Source: Eubacteriales Family XIII. Incertae Sedis bacterium (GTDB lineage Bacteria > Bacillota > Clostridia > Peptostreptococcales > Anaerovoracaceae). Taken from it: a stretch of 60,549 bases of DNA. Of this stretch, positions 9,189-17,035 are shown piece after piece. The notes below the pieces were generated by a model. It was not told the origin of the DNA, did not search any database, and saw only the letters and a list, made by a program, of their open reading frames with translations. Numbering within the stretch: position 1 is the stretch's first letter; every line of letters starts with the position of its first letter. The stretch is taken from positions 1-60,549 of the forward strand of contig JAISBV010000057.1 in the NCBI GenBank assembly GCA_031266025.1, in the 5' to 3' direction. The position numbers and the translations under genes are program-made.

Positions 9189-9451
9189 GTCGTCAGCTTT
9201 CCTGTTTTAACTAAGGCAGGTTAGTATATATTGTTTTCCGCCGTACGCTCGAAGATTTTGGGCAAAGAGTTCGGACAAGTATTTTGAGCGGGATTTCAAA
9301 GGAGAACAGTGTAAATTATTTTAGCGCAGACGCGGTGATGCTTTGTCGGGAACGAATTCGCAATCATTTTTTTAATGACTCCGTTCCTATCTGTTCCCCG
9401 AGATTTCCGCGACTGCCGTAGAGGTTCCATCAAGTAGGAGGTGAACTGAAT

Positions 9452-10930
9452 TTGGCATGGATTATTGCTGTGGCGTATTTCGCCATAATATCCATCGTCG
9501 TGGGCGTTTACACGAGACGTAAGGTCAAGAATGTAAGCGACTTCACAAAGGCGAGTCAGGGCATGAGTTGGATCGTGGTCGTTTTCGCTTTCACCCTGAT
9601 ACCGCTCGGCGCGGGGCATACCCTGTCTCTATGGGAGAGCGCGCCGGGACTCGGCGCGTCGGTCATGTGGTGGGGCATCATCACAGGCGGCATATTCCTT
9701 CCCCTTATGATGCTCTGGTTCGGTCCTTGGGTCAGGCAGACGGGTCTGAACACCATTCCCGAGATAATGGAGAAGATGTTCGGCAAGGCGTTCGGACGCC
9801 TGAACGCGGGCGTCAACATCGCTACGTGGACGGGTATAGGCGCCGCCGAGACCTTGGCGACCGCCAGCGCCGTTTACGGCCTGAGCGGGGGCGGCATCCC
9901 CTTCGTATGGTGCACATTGATCGCCCTGATCCTCATAGTTATCTATGTGTATTTCGGCGGCATACTGCAGATGGCCATACTGAACATCATAAACGCCTTC
10001 GTTATGATCATCGGCTCCTACCTCGGGCTCTTTATGCTTGGCGGTTGGCTCCTTGCCAACGTTAACGGTTGGGCCGGCATAAAGGAGATATACGAATCGG
10101 CGGGAACCCTGCAAATGCTTCAGAGCTTTGACCTCGGCAATCAGGGCATGTGGTTCCAGGTCATAATACCCGTCACCGTATTGCACTGCACTGCGGGCGC
10201 CGTTGCTCAGAACATGAACAGCCCATTCTTCGCGGCCAAGTCGGACGAAGATTGCCGCAAGGGCGTCTTCATAGGCGTGTTCTTCAACTGTCTCGCGTCT
10301 CCGCCTTGGATCATAATGGCTCTTATCGCCTGCACTCCTGCCGTCATAAACATCATAGGCGATCCGGGCGCGAAATTGGCTCCCATACAGCTTGCTCTCG
10401 CGTCATTGCCCACCCCTATCGTCGGCGTTATGATGATAAGTCTGCTCTGCGCGACGCTGTCCACGGGCGGCGCGACGGTCATGGCGAACGCGAACGTACT
10501 CACGAACGATATACTCAAGAACGCCTTGAATCCAAAGATGACGGACGAAACGAAGATGAAGCTCATGAAGGTCTGCATACTGATCTGCGCTCTGTTCTTC
10601 GCGATCCCCGCCTTCTTGAACGCGGTTATCTTCCCCGTATTCCTGTGGTGCTTCTCGTTCGGTATACCCGTGTTTGTCGTCTACTTTATGGGGCTCAAGA
10701 TCAAGGTAAGCAAGTCGGCGGCCTGGGTGACCATAATAGTGGCGTATATAGTCAACTTCTGGTGGACGTTCTGGACGCCGTCTTGGGCGACGGGACCCTG
10801 GGAGCTGAATATGTATCCCGTAACTGTTGTTTCAATAGTTCTCGGCGTTGTGCTTACATTGGTGATGCCGGGCGGCCCGCCGCTTCTTGACAAGAAGAAT
10901 TCGTTGGAATCCTTGGGAAAATCGGCGTAG
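9452..10930 (+). CDS. Sodium:solute symporter (SSS family)
   Basis: This 492-residue polytopic membrane protein has about 13 hydrophobic segments and SSS-family features, including an N-terminal VYTRRKVKNVSDF loop after the first helix and the GAAETLATASAVYG region in helices 4-5. It probably imports an organic acid or similar substrate with Na+; the substrate cannot be read. The start is TTG at 9452, set by AGGAGGTG at 9437-9444. It follows the transhydroxylase genes and is trailed by two very small membrane proteins with good ribosome sites, an arrangement known for some symporters with small accessory subunits. The location suggests uptake of an aromatic or its fermentation product. Confidence 0.88.
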   Translation: MAWIIAVAYFAIISIVVGVYTRRKVKNVSDFTKASQGMSWIVVVFAFTLIPLGAGHTLSLWESAPGLGASVMWWGIITGGIFLPLMMLWFGPWVRQTGLNTIPEIMEKMFGKAFGRLNAGVNIATWTGIGAAETLATASAVYGLSGGGIPFVWCTLIALILIVIYVYFGGILQMAILNIINAFVMIIGSYLGLFMLGGWLLANVNGWAGIKEIYESAGTLQMLQSFDLGNQGMWFQVIIPVTVLHCTAGAVAQNMNSPFFAAKSDEDCRKGVFIGVFFNCLASPPWIIMALIACTPAVINIIGDPGAKLAPIQLALASLPTPIVGVMMISLLCATLSTGGATVMANANVLTNDILKNALNPKMTDETKMKLMKVCILICALFFAIPAFLNAVIFPVFLWCFSFGIPVFVVYFMGLKIKVSKSAAWVTIIVAYIVNFWWTFWTPSWATGPWELNMYPVTVVSIVLGVVLTLVMPGGPPLLDKKNSLESLGKSA

Positions 10931-10958
10931 CGCATAACGCGTATAAGGAGGTATAATT

Positions 10959-11066
10959 ATGGCTTGGGTGTTTCAACTGATCGGCGTTCAAATACTTTTT
11001 GCCTATATATGTGCTGTTGTTTGCTACATAATATGGCGTATCGCAAATCCCGGAAAGAAATGGTAG
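10959..11066 (+). CDS. Small (35-residue) membrane protein, probable symporter accessory subunit
   Basis: The ATG at 10959 follows AAGGAGG with ideal spacing; the frame encodes 35 residues, MAWVFQLIGV onward, with one hydrophobic helix (about 5-27) and a basic end NPGKKW. It lies 28 bp after the symporter stop. Short single-helix proteins next to SSS symporters are annotated as symporter small accessory proteins in Bacillota; I infer that role from size, topology and position. Confidence 0.7.
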   Translation: MAWVFQLIGVQILFAYICAVVCYIIWRIANPGKKW

Positions 11067-11158
11067 TATCGCCCGGGTCGCGAACGGCGGTCTTTGCCGG
11101 CCGCCGGCGCGTTTTCGCGATATTAACGGCGGTCGAACGGCCGCTACGGAGGTAGATA

Positions 11159-11287
11159 ATGGATGCTCAAGTATTGGTGCCCTTGTATCTGACGGTATTG
11201 ATGATAGTCCTTGCCGCCATGGCCATGATTGGCGGCGGCAGCACCGACAAAAAGACCGGAGAGAAAAAGGATAACAAGGACGCGTAA
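11159..11287 (+). CDS. Small (42-residue) membrane protein
   Basis: The ATG at 11159 follows GGAGG at 11149-11153. The 42-residue product begins MDAQVLVPLY, has one hydrophobic helix (about 5-25) ending in a GGG turn, and a highly charged Lys/Asp/Glu-rich tail. It sits 92 bp after the other small protein and could be a second accessory subunit of the symporter. No homology is recognised. Confidence 0.6.
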   Translation: MDAQVLVPLYLTVLMIVLAAMAMIGGGSTDKKTGEKKDNKDA

Positions 11288-11330
11288 CATTTCGGCCCTA
11301 AGTTTATAACGTTTTTGAACTACTTTGCTG

Positions 11331-11372
11331 CGTCAGTTCCTTCCTGCCCGCAGGGGCGAGAAGGAACTGACG
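11331..11372 (+). terminator. Stem-loop after symporter cluster
   Basis: A 13-bp perfect stem (CGTCAGTTCCTTC at 11331-11343 and its complement at 11360-11372) encloses a 16-nt loop. There is no long T tract. Flanking ACTACTTTG and GTTGTC-AAAAGT vaguely resemble the ends of the palindromic element at 129-283, so it may be a diverged short copy. It could end the symporter transcript. Confidence 0.5.
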
Positions 11373-11386
11373 CCGTGTTGTCAAAA

Positions 11387-11441
11387 GTGACACAGTCGGA
11401 GACGCCGTGGCACAGTCTCATACGTCTTGTCACATGTGACA
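11387..11441. promoter_or_regulatory. Candidate operator region upstream of the Liv importer
   Basis: Direct repeats GTGACACAGTC (11387-11397) and GTGGCACAGTC (11407-11417), 20 bp apart, are followed by a perfect 14-bp dyad TGTCACATGTGACA (11428-11441). The spacing suggests binding on one DNA face. No clear -35/-10 pair stands out, and the remaining gap to 11808 contains nothing else I can support. Binding protein unknown. Confidence 0.4.
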
Positions 11442-11808
11442 CGCACTGCGACCCGTGTTACCGATCCCGACAAATTTACGTTTATTTTGTGATGAATTCC
11501 AAACCGGCCTGAGTAAGCGCGCAAGCGCAACGATTTTTAGGGCGAAGAGGATGTCGGGCAAGGTTTTTGTTGCTTATTGGCACAATCCTTGCTCATCAGA
11601 CATGATATGCTTTATCGCGCAGTATTGACGGGTTCGCCCAAATCTTAACATTGAACACTATCGCGTTTGCGCTGCGGCGTTTCCGCCAAGGAGCCAAAGA
11701 TTCGTTGCGGCGACCGGCGTTCATTGTATATAGGTACTGTCGGCGCGGCATAACGTCTCGCCGTGGTAGGCCGAAAGGCCAAATAACATTTTAAGGAGGA
11801 GGAAGAAA

Positions 11809-13110
11809 ATGAGACTTAAAAGGATTTTTGCCGTACTGTTTGCGGTCGCGCTGTGTTTTGCTTTTTCAGCGTGCGGCGACAACGGCGGCGGCGACGCTTC
11901 TACGGATGGGGGAGACACCGCCGCGACAACGGGAACCGCTCCAAGCAGTATCAAGATCGGTATTCCGAACCCGACCACGGGTCCCATCGCAAGCTTTGGC
12001 ATAGGTACGCCTTGGGCGGAGAACCTTGCCGTCGATTTGATAAACGCCGACGGCGGTATCTATATCGAAGAATACGACACGAAAATTCCGATCGAGCTCA
12101 TAGTTGTGGATACTGAAAGCAATTCCACAAAGGCGTCCGAGGTCACGCAGCAGCTTATCGAACAAAATGACGTCGATATGCTGATCGCGCGCCATACGCC
12201 CGACACGGCCCTGCCCGTATCGGCCATGGGCGAGAGATACGGCGTTCCCACAGTCTCTCTTGAGTGCCCCGTCAATCCTTGGCTGCAAGGCGGCCCTTAC
12301 GAGTGGGTGTATCATTCGTTCTGGAGGGTAGAAACTAACTTTGAGCTGTTCAGATCTATGTGGACAAAGCTCGGCTACGGCGAAGGAACAGTGATCGGAT
12401 TTATGTTCCCGAATGATCCGGACGGGCTTGCGTGGTACGATATTTTCAAGGACATGTGCGATCAGTACGGCTATGTGATATCCGATCCGGGCCGCTATCC
12501 CATTATGAATCAGGACTGGACGTCCGTCATATCGCAGTTCAAAGCTGACGGCGTACAGATCATAACAGGCTGCGATATCGCTCCCGACTTCGCGTCATTC
12601 GCGTCTCAGGCCGCTCAGCAGGGCTTGGAGTATGATTTGGTGACAATGGGCCGAGCCTTCCTGTATCCGGCCGACGCCAACGCGAATCCGGTCGAAATAG
12701 CGGAAGGACTGACCTGCGAGGTATGGTGGAGCCCGTGGCATCCTTATACATCTTCGCTCACAGGCATGACCTGTGCGGAGATGGCGGCTCAGTACGAAGA
12801 TGAATTCGGCATCGAATGGTCTGCGCCCATGGGTTACAAGTACGCGGGCGTTGAGATCGCCATTGACGCGCTGAAGCGCGCCGCGTCCCTCGATCCCGTC
12901 AAGATTCGCGACGCGATAGGCGCGACGAATCTGGATACCATCGTCGGGCATATTGAGTATGATCCCGAGACGCACGTGGCCGAGACCCCCATCGTAGGCG
13001 GGCAGTGGAAGCTGAACGAGGCCGGCGACGCCGTCGAGATCATGATCGTCGAAAACGACTCGAATCCGCAGATCCCGACCAACGCCACATTGGAGTTGCC
13101 CAAAAGATAA
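11809..13110 (+). CDS. ABC transporter substrate-binding lipoprotein (Liv/type I periplasmic-binding fold)
   Basis: This 433-residue protein begins with a lipoprotein signal (MRLKRIFAVLFAV, lipobox FSAC, Cys at about 23) and an acidic Gly/Asp/Thr linker. The Leu/Ile/Val-binding-type domain begins KIGIPNPTTGPIASFG. Such proteins capture small organic molecules, and many family members bind aromatic acids rather than amino acids; several Trp residues (VWWSPWHPY) may suit an aromatic ligand, which is inference. RBS AAGGAGGAGG precedes the ATG. A strong hairpin after the stop probably sets a high level of this subunit relative to the downstream ATPases and permeases. Confidence 0.88.
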   Translation: MRLKRIFAVLFAVALCFAFSACGDNGGGDASTDGGDTAATTGTAPSSIKIGIPNPTTGPIASFGIGTPWAENLAVDLINADGGIYIEEYDTKIPIELIVVDTESNSTKASEVTQQLIEQNDVDMLIARHTPDTALPVSAMGERYGVPTVSLECPVNPWLQGGPYEWVYHSFWRVETNFELFRSMWTKLGYGEGTVIGFMFPNDPDGLAWYDIFKDMCDQYGYVISDPGRYPIMNQDWTSVISQFKADGVQIITGCDIAPDFASFASQAAQQGLEYDLVTMGRAFLYPADANANPVEIAEGLTCEVWWSPWHPYTSSLTGMTCAEMAAQYEDEFGIEWSAPMGYKYAGVEIAIDALKRAASLDPVKIRDAIGATNLDTIVGHIEYDPETHVAETPIVGGQWKLNEAGDAVEIMIVENDSNPQIPTNATLELPKR

Positions 13111-13126
13111 CGTGATTGTATTACTG

Positions 13127-13155
13127 TAAGAAGGGGCTGAAACAGCCCCTTCTTA
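13127..13155 (+). terminator. Intra-operon terminator/attenuator hairpin after the binding protein
   Basis: A 13-bp perfect stem (TAAGAAGGGGCTG and its complement) closes an AAA loop. It lies between the binding-protein gene and the ATPase genes with no obvious new promoter after it. It probably causes partial termination or protects the 3' end of the binding-protein mRNA. Confidence 0.75.
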
Positions 13156-13268
13156 ACAGGGGTTTTGAAAGGCTTATCCTTTTATTGCGCCGCCGGCTTT
13201 CGTTTGGCGGAGCGACAATAACGTATGTTTTTTATCGGATTCCGAAGCCGGAGGGATACAGGAACGAA

Positions 13269-13994
13269 ATGCGTAAAATACTTAACGTCGATAATCTTCA
13301 TGTCGCTTACGGGAAATTCAAAGTATTGCATGAGCTCTCTTTCGATGTGGAGGAAAGTCAGGTTTTGGGGGTTATAGGGCCTAACGGCGCGGGCAAAACT
13401 ACGCTTATGAACGCGCTGTCGGGACTGGTTATACCATATGACGGAACCGTCGTTTTCGACGGCGTAAATATCACGAAAAAATCACCCGACGAGCGATGCA
13501 GACACGGAATAGGCAGGACGTATCAAGTGCCGAGACCATTTGAGGGGCTGACGGTTTTTGAAAACGTTTTGGTCGGCGCCGCTTACGGCGTCGGAAAAAG
13601 CGAGCGCGCTGTGATCGCGAAAGCCGTCGAGGTGCTGAAATCCACGTCTCTCTATGAAAAAAGCGATACTGTGGCGGGGCGGCTCACGCTGCTTGACAGG
13701 AAGAGATTGGAAATAGCGAGGGCTTTGGCAACAGAACCCAAGCTTTTGCTTTTGGACGAGGTGGCCGCGGGTCTGACCGACGCGGAAGTTCACGAGGTCA
13801 TGGAACTGGTCGAATATCTGAAAGGCACAGGTATTACCATTATATGGATAGAACATGTAATAAAGACTATGGCGGAATCCACGGATAAGTTGCTGTGCCT
13901 GTCCACAGGCACGGGACTCATATACGGCGACCCGGATTATGTGATGGCTTCCAAAGAAGTGGAAGAAGTGTATTTGGGGGTTGAGGAAGAGTGA
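13269..13994 (+). CDS. livG: Liv-type ABC transporter ATP-binding protein (LivG-like)
   Basis: This 241-residue ATPase has Walker A GPNGAGKTT (about 38-46), a Q-loop region with GRTYQVPRPF, the Walker B segment LLLLDEVAAGLTDAE and a switch His in WIEHVI. The ABC signature is degenerate: the expected LSGGQ is replaced by RLTLLDRKRLEIARAL, as in many LivG proteins. It pairs with the next gene as the energising heterodimer of the importer. The start is ATG at 13269 after AGGA at 13259; longer upstream frames have no ribosome site. It overlaps the next gene by 4 bp. Confidence 0.9.
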   Translation: MRKILNVDNLHVAYGKFKVLHELSFDVEESQVLGVIGPNGAGKTTLMNALSGLVIPYDGTVVFDGVNITKKSPDERCRHGIGRTYQVPRPFEGLTVFENVLVGAAYGVGKSERAVIAKAVEVLKSTSLYEKSDTVAGRLTLLDRKRLEIARALATEPKLLLLDEVAAGLTDAEVHEVMELVEYLKGTGITIIWIEHVIKTMAESTDKLLCLSTGTGLIYGDPDYVMASKEVEEVYLGVEEE

Positions 13995-14704
13995 ACAACG
14001 CATTATTGAAAGTTGAAGAGATAGATGCTTTTTACGGCGACTTCCAAGCTGTACAGCAGGCGTCTTTTGCTGTAGGCGATAAGGAAATCGTATCTGTAAT
14101 CGGCACAAACGGTGCGGGCAAGACCACGCTGATGAAGGTTATAGGCGGTACGCTCGCCGCTCGCGGCGGGAAAGTTCGGTTTGAGGATACCGACATCACG
14201 GGATGGCCTCCGCACAAAATCGTGGATTTGGGTATTTCGCAGGTGCCTGAAGGCGGAAAGGTCTTTGGTCGCATGTCGGTCAAGGACAATCTGATCATGG
14301 GGTCGTACACGGCAAAGGCGCGGCGCGGCGCGCGCGCCGCCCTCGAAAGGGTATACGAGCTCTTTCCTATGCTGAAGGAGAAAGCGGATCAGGACGCGGG
14401 CAGTCTCAGCGGCGGTCAGAGGCAGATGGTCGCGATAGGCAGGGCTTTGATGTCAAACCCGAGACTCGTATTCTTCGACGAAATATCCCTTGGCTTGGCT
14501 CCTACCGTTATAAAGGATATATATGCCCGTATAAAGCAATTGAATAGAGAAGGAATCACCATTATCTTGGTAGAGCAGGATGTGAAACGCAGTCTCAGAA
14601 CCTGCGAAACGGCGTACGTCATGCTGAAAGGAAAGGTCGTGCTGTCCGGAAAATCGACGGATCTGACCGAGGAATCGGTGAGTCGCGCGTATTTCGGCAT
14701 GTGA
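13991..14704 (+). CDS. livF: Liv-type ABC transporter ATP-binding protein (LivF-like)
   Basis: This 237-residue ATPase has Walker A GTNGAGKTT, signature LSGGQRQMVAIGRAL, Walker B LVFFDEISLGLAP and a VEQDV switch region. The start is GTG at 13991 overlapping the upstream TGA (GTGA). It is the second ATPase of the same importer; the C-terminal SRAYFG ending is typical of LivF. Confidence 0.9.
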   Translation: MNNALLKVEEIDAFYGDFQAVQQASFAVGDKEIVSVIGTNGAGKTTLMKVIGGTLAARGGKVRFEDTDITGWPPHKIVDLGISQVPEGGKVFGRMSVKDNLIMGSYTAKARRGARAALERVYELFPMLKEKADQDAGSLSGGQRQMVAIGRALMSNPRLVFFDEISLGLAPTVIKDIYARIKQLNREGITIILVEQDVKRSLRTCETAYVMLKGKVVLSGKSTDLTEESVSRAYFGM

Positions 14705-14761
14705 CGCGGCGGGTGCAGTCAATAAACTTCAATTATAATTGCGGAAAGGCGGTCGGAAGAT

Positions 14762-15622
14762 TTGGATGCGATACTACAGTCAATAATTCAAGGCTTATTG
14801 CTGGGAGGGCTTTATGCGGCGGTCGGCGTTGGGATGAGCATGATATTCGGCATTGTCCAAATCACGAACTTGGCGCACGGCGATTTTCTTGTTTTGGCCA
14901 GCTTTGTCAGTCTTTCTGTCATGGGAGCGATGGGATGGAATCCGTTCCTGTCCCTTATAATCGTGATCCCCGTGATGTTCGTAATAGGCTATATTGTGCA
15001 AGTCACAATGCTCAACAAGGTGCTGTCGAGAGGGGCGGAACCTCCGCTCTTGGTCACATTCGGTTTTTCAATCATTATCCAGAATCTGTTGCTTTACTTT
15101 TTTACGGCCAACGCCCAGAAGCTTTCAACGCCCTTGCTTCTGAAGAGCATAGCCATTTCCGCAAATATCAGAATTCCGGTCATGTATTTGATCGCATGTC
15201 TTGTCGGCGTAGCCGTCATAATCATTTTGGGATTTTACATGAGAAATACATACCAGGGCAAGGCCATACGCGCGACTTCCGACGATAACGAGGCCGCCCA
15301 ACTCATGGGTGTCAATATCAAAAGAACGTACGGGATCGCAATGGGCATATCCATGATGACGGCCGGCGTCACGGGCGTCATGATAGGCGTACTGTTCAAC
15401 TTCTACCCCAGCAGCGGTTCGACATACCTGATCATCGCGTTCGCGGTCGTGGTCATAGGCGGTATAGGCAGCATTAACGGAACCTTGGTCGCGGGTTTCA
15501 TCTTCGGTTTGGCGCAGGTGGTTGGCGGACAGATTCTCGGCGCTACCTATCAGCAGCTGATAGGTTATATAGTGCTGCTGATTATGCTGATCGTGAGGCC
15601 GCAGGGCCTGTTCTCAAAGTGA
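14762..15622 (+). CDS. livH: Liv-type ABC permease (LivH-like)
   Basis: This 286-residue membrane protein opens with the LivH-type IIQGLLLGGLYAAVGVGMSMIFG helix region (start TTG at 14762, weak GGAAG site just upstream). It has about eight transmembrane segments and the cytoplasmic loop RATSDDNEAAQLMGVN with the EAA-like coupling motif to the ATPases. It forms the translocation pore with the LivM-like protein that follows. Confidence 0.88.
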   Translation: MDAILQSIIQGLLLGGLYAAVGVGMSMIFGIVQITNLAHGDFLVLASFVSLSVMGAMGWNPFLSLIIVIPVMFVIGYIVQVTMLNKVLSRGAEPPLLVTFGFSIIIQNLLLYFFTANAQKLSTPLLLKSIAISANIRIPVMYLIACLVGVAVIIILGFYMRNTYQGKAIRATSDDNEAAQLMGVNIKRTYGIAMGISMMTAGVTGVMIGVLFNFYPSSGSTYLIIAFAVVVIGGIGSINGTLVAGFIFGLAQVVGGQILGATYQQLIGYIVLLIMLIVRPQGLFSK

Positions 15623-15639
15623 GTGGAGGGAGACGTGCG

Positions 15640-16674
15640 ATGAGATTGAACGCCGAAAATATAAAAGGGATGCTTTTGCGGTACATCGTTGCGATAGTGA
15701 TATTGGCCGCCCTGTTTACCTTGCCGTTTTGGGGAGGCCGGTACATCGTCATGTTGGTCATGCTTATGGGCATGTATATCACGCTTGGTCATATGTGGAA
15801 TCTGCTTGCCGGATATTCGGGACTCACATCGCTCGGGCAGCAGATGTATATAGGCGTGGGCGGTTATACGTTGGCCGTGGCGTCCACAAATCTGGGCTTG
15901 CCTTTGGTTGTCGGTCTGATTATGGGAGGTATAGTTTCCGTTATCATAGCCGTGGGTCTGTCATACCTGCTCCTTCGTATGAAGGGCATGTATTTTGCGA
16001 TAGCCACATGGATGTTCGCCGAAGCCATGCTTCTCATTGTCGCCACCGTCAGTTTCCTCGGTAAGGGTCAGGGTCTGTTCATAACCGAGGCGCGAAAGCT
16101 CGTGACGGCGCAAATATACTATTTCAGCATCGTACTCGTCGTTATAACGACGATTGTGATCGTCGTACTTTTACGCTCAAAACTCGGTCTCGGACTTTTC
16201 GCGATACGCGATAACGACAGCGCTTCCGCGACGTCGGGCGTACCGCAGTTCAAGTCAAAGCTGTACTGCATGATTATTTCGAGTTTTATAACGGGCGTCT
16301 GCGGCGGCGTGTTCTATATGAGTCAAGTTTGGGTTCAGCCTTATGCGTCCTTCAGCATAAGCTGGACGGTCGCGGCGGTGTTCATCGTCGTTATAGGCGG
16401 TATAGGCACTATAGCCGGCCCGATCGTGGGCGGCATTATATACGTTTTTCTGAGCCAGTACCTGTCCACGCTTTCACAGATAGGCAGCCTGAATATGGTT
16501 ATACTCGGAGTTATAGCCGTCGCCGTTATACTTGTCGCGCCCAAGGGTATAGTGGGCACTGTTCAGGAAAAATTCGGATTTGAAATCCTGTCCGCGAGAC
16601 GTTGGCTCGGCAAATCGCTTGCCAAGGTTCCCGTCGCTCCCGCGCCCGCTTCCGAAGCGGAACGCGAGTCGTAG
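15640..16674 (+). CDS. livM: Liv-type ABC permease (LivM-like)
   Basis: This 344-residue permease has hydrophobic segments typical of LivM, the NLLAGYSGLTSLGQQMYIGVGGYT signature in part (GYSGLTSLGQ) and a coupling loop AIRDNDSASATSGV. The chosen start is ATG at 15640, 9 bp after GGAGGG; an earlier GTG at 15619 overlaps the livH stop and has no ribosome site. It ends with an Ala/Pro-rich cytoplasmic tail. Confidence 0.88.
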   Translation: MRLNAENIKGMLLRYIVAIVILAALFTLPFWGGRYIVMLVMLMGMYITLGHMWNLLAGYSGLTSLGQQMYIGVGGYTLAVASTNLGLPLVVGLIMGGIVSVIIAVGLSYLLLRMKGMYFAIATWMFAEAMLLIVATVSFLGKGQGLFITEARKLVTAQIYYFSIVLVVITTIVIVVLLRSKLGLGLFAIRDNDSASATSGVPQFKSKLYCMIISSFITGVCGGVFYMSQVWVQPYASFSISWTVAAVFIVVIGGIGTIAGPIVGGIIYVFLSQYLSTLSQIGSLNMVILGVIAVAVILVAPKGIVGTVQEKFGFEILSARRWLGKSLAKVPVAPAPASEAERES

Positions 16675-16722
16675 ATCGCGGGCTTACTTCTCCACAGTAT
16701 CCGCCAAAACCGTTCAAACAAT

Positions 16723-16760
16723 CGCCCTGCGGCGAAATCACCTCAGGGCGGTTTTGTTTT
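16723..16760 (+). terminator. Rho-independent terminator of the Liv importer operon
   Basis: Stem CGCCCTG (16723-16729) pairs with CAGGGCG (16744-16750), followed by GTTTTGTTTTT. The T tract runs straight into the first operator half-site of the next promoter. It is the 3' end of the 11809-16674 operon. Confidence 0.8.
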
Positions 16761-16845
16761 TGTGACGCGTCACAAAAGCAGCCACAATTGACTGTGATTT
16801 CTCACCTTGCCATATTCTTTGAATTTTTGTACAATTCAATTGTAC
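16759..16845 (+). promoter_or_regulatory. Promoter of the second molybdenum-enzyme operon, same two-operator layout
   Basis: Site 1 is TTTGTGA-CGCG-TCACAAA (16759-16776); site 2 is TGTGA-TTTC-TCACC (16793-16806), 32 bp apart as upstream of athL. TTGACT (16788-16793), 17-bp spacer and CATATT (16811-16816) duplicate the athL promoter exactly. Just downstream is another perfect dyad, GTACAATT-C-AATTGTAC (16829-16845), near the expected transcription start. The remaining leader to 17035 shows no gene. Confidence 0.72.
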
Positions 16846-17035
16846 TAAGTTTGTGTGCGTTGTGTCTGAATTTCGTATATTCGATTTTTCTGTTTTGCCG
16901 ACAAAAGTGTGGAGTGTGTTTTCACGCTTTGCTGTAGTCTGCGTTCCAAAGCTGTGACTGTTATCACTGATTTCGCGGCGACGTTTCGCATCGCTGTTTT
17001 GATCCCTTATCACAAAGGAATTTCGGAAAGGATTG

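Noticed and set aside
11315-11512. 65-codon open frame in the gap before the Liv binding protein
   Set aside because: It spans a stem-loop and operator-like repeats, has no ribosome site and shows low-complexity composition.
17033-17035. TTG at 17033 as start of the second molybdenum enzyme
   Set aside because: It is too close to the GGAAAGGA ribosome site; ATG 17036 or 17045 fit better.
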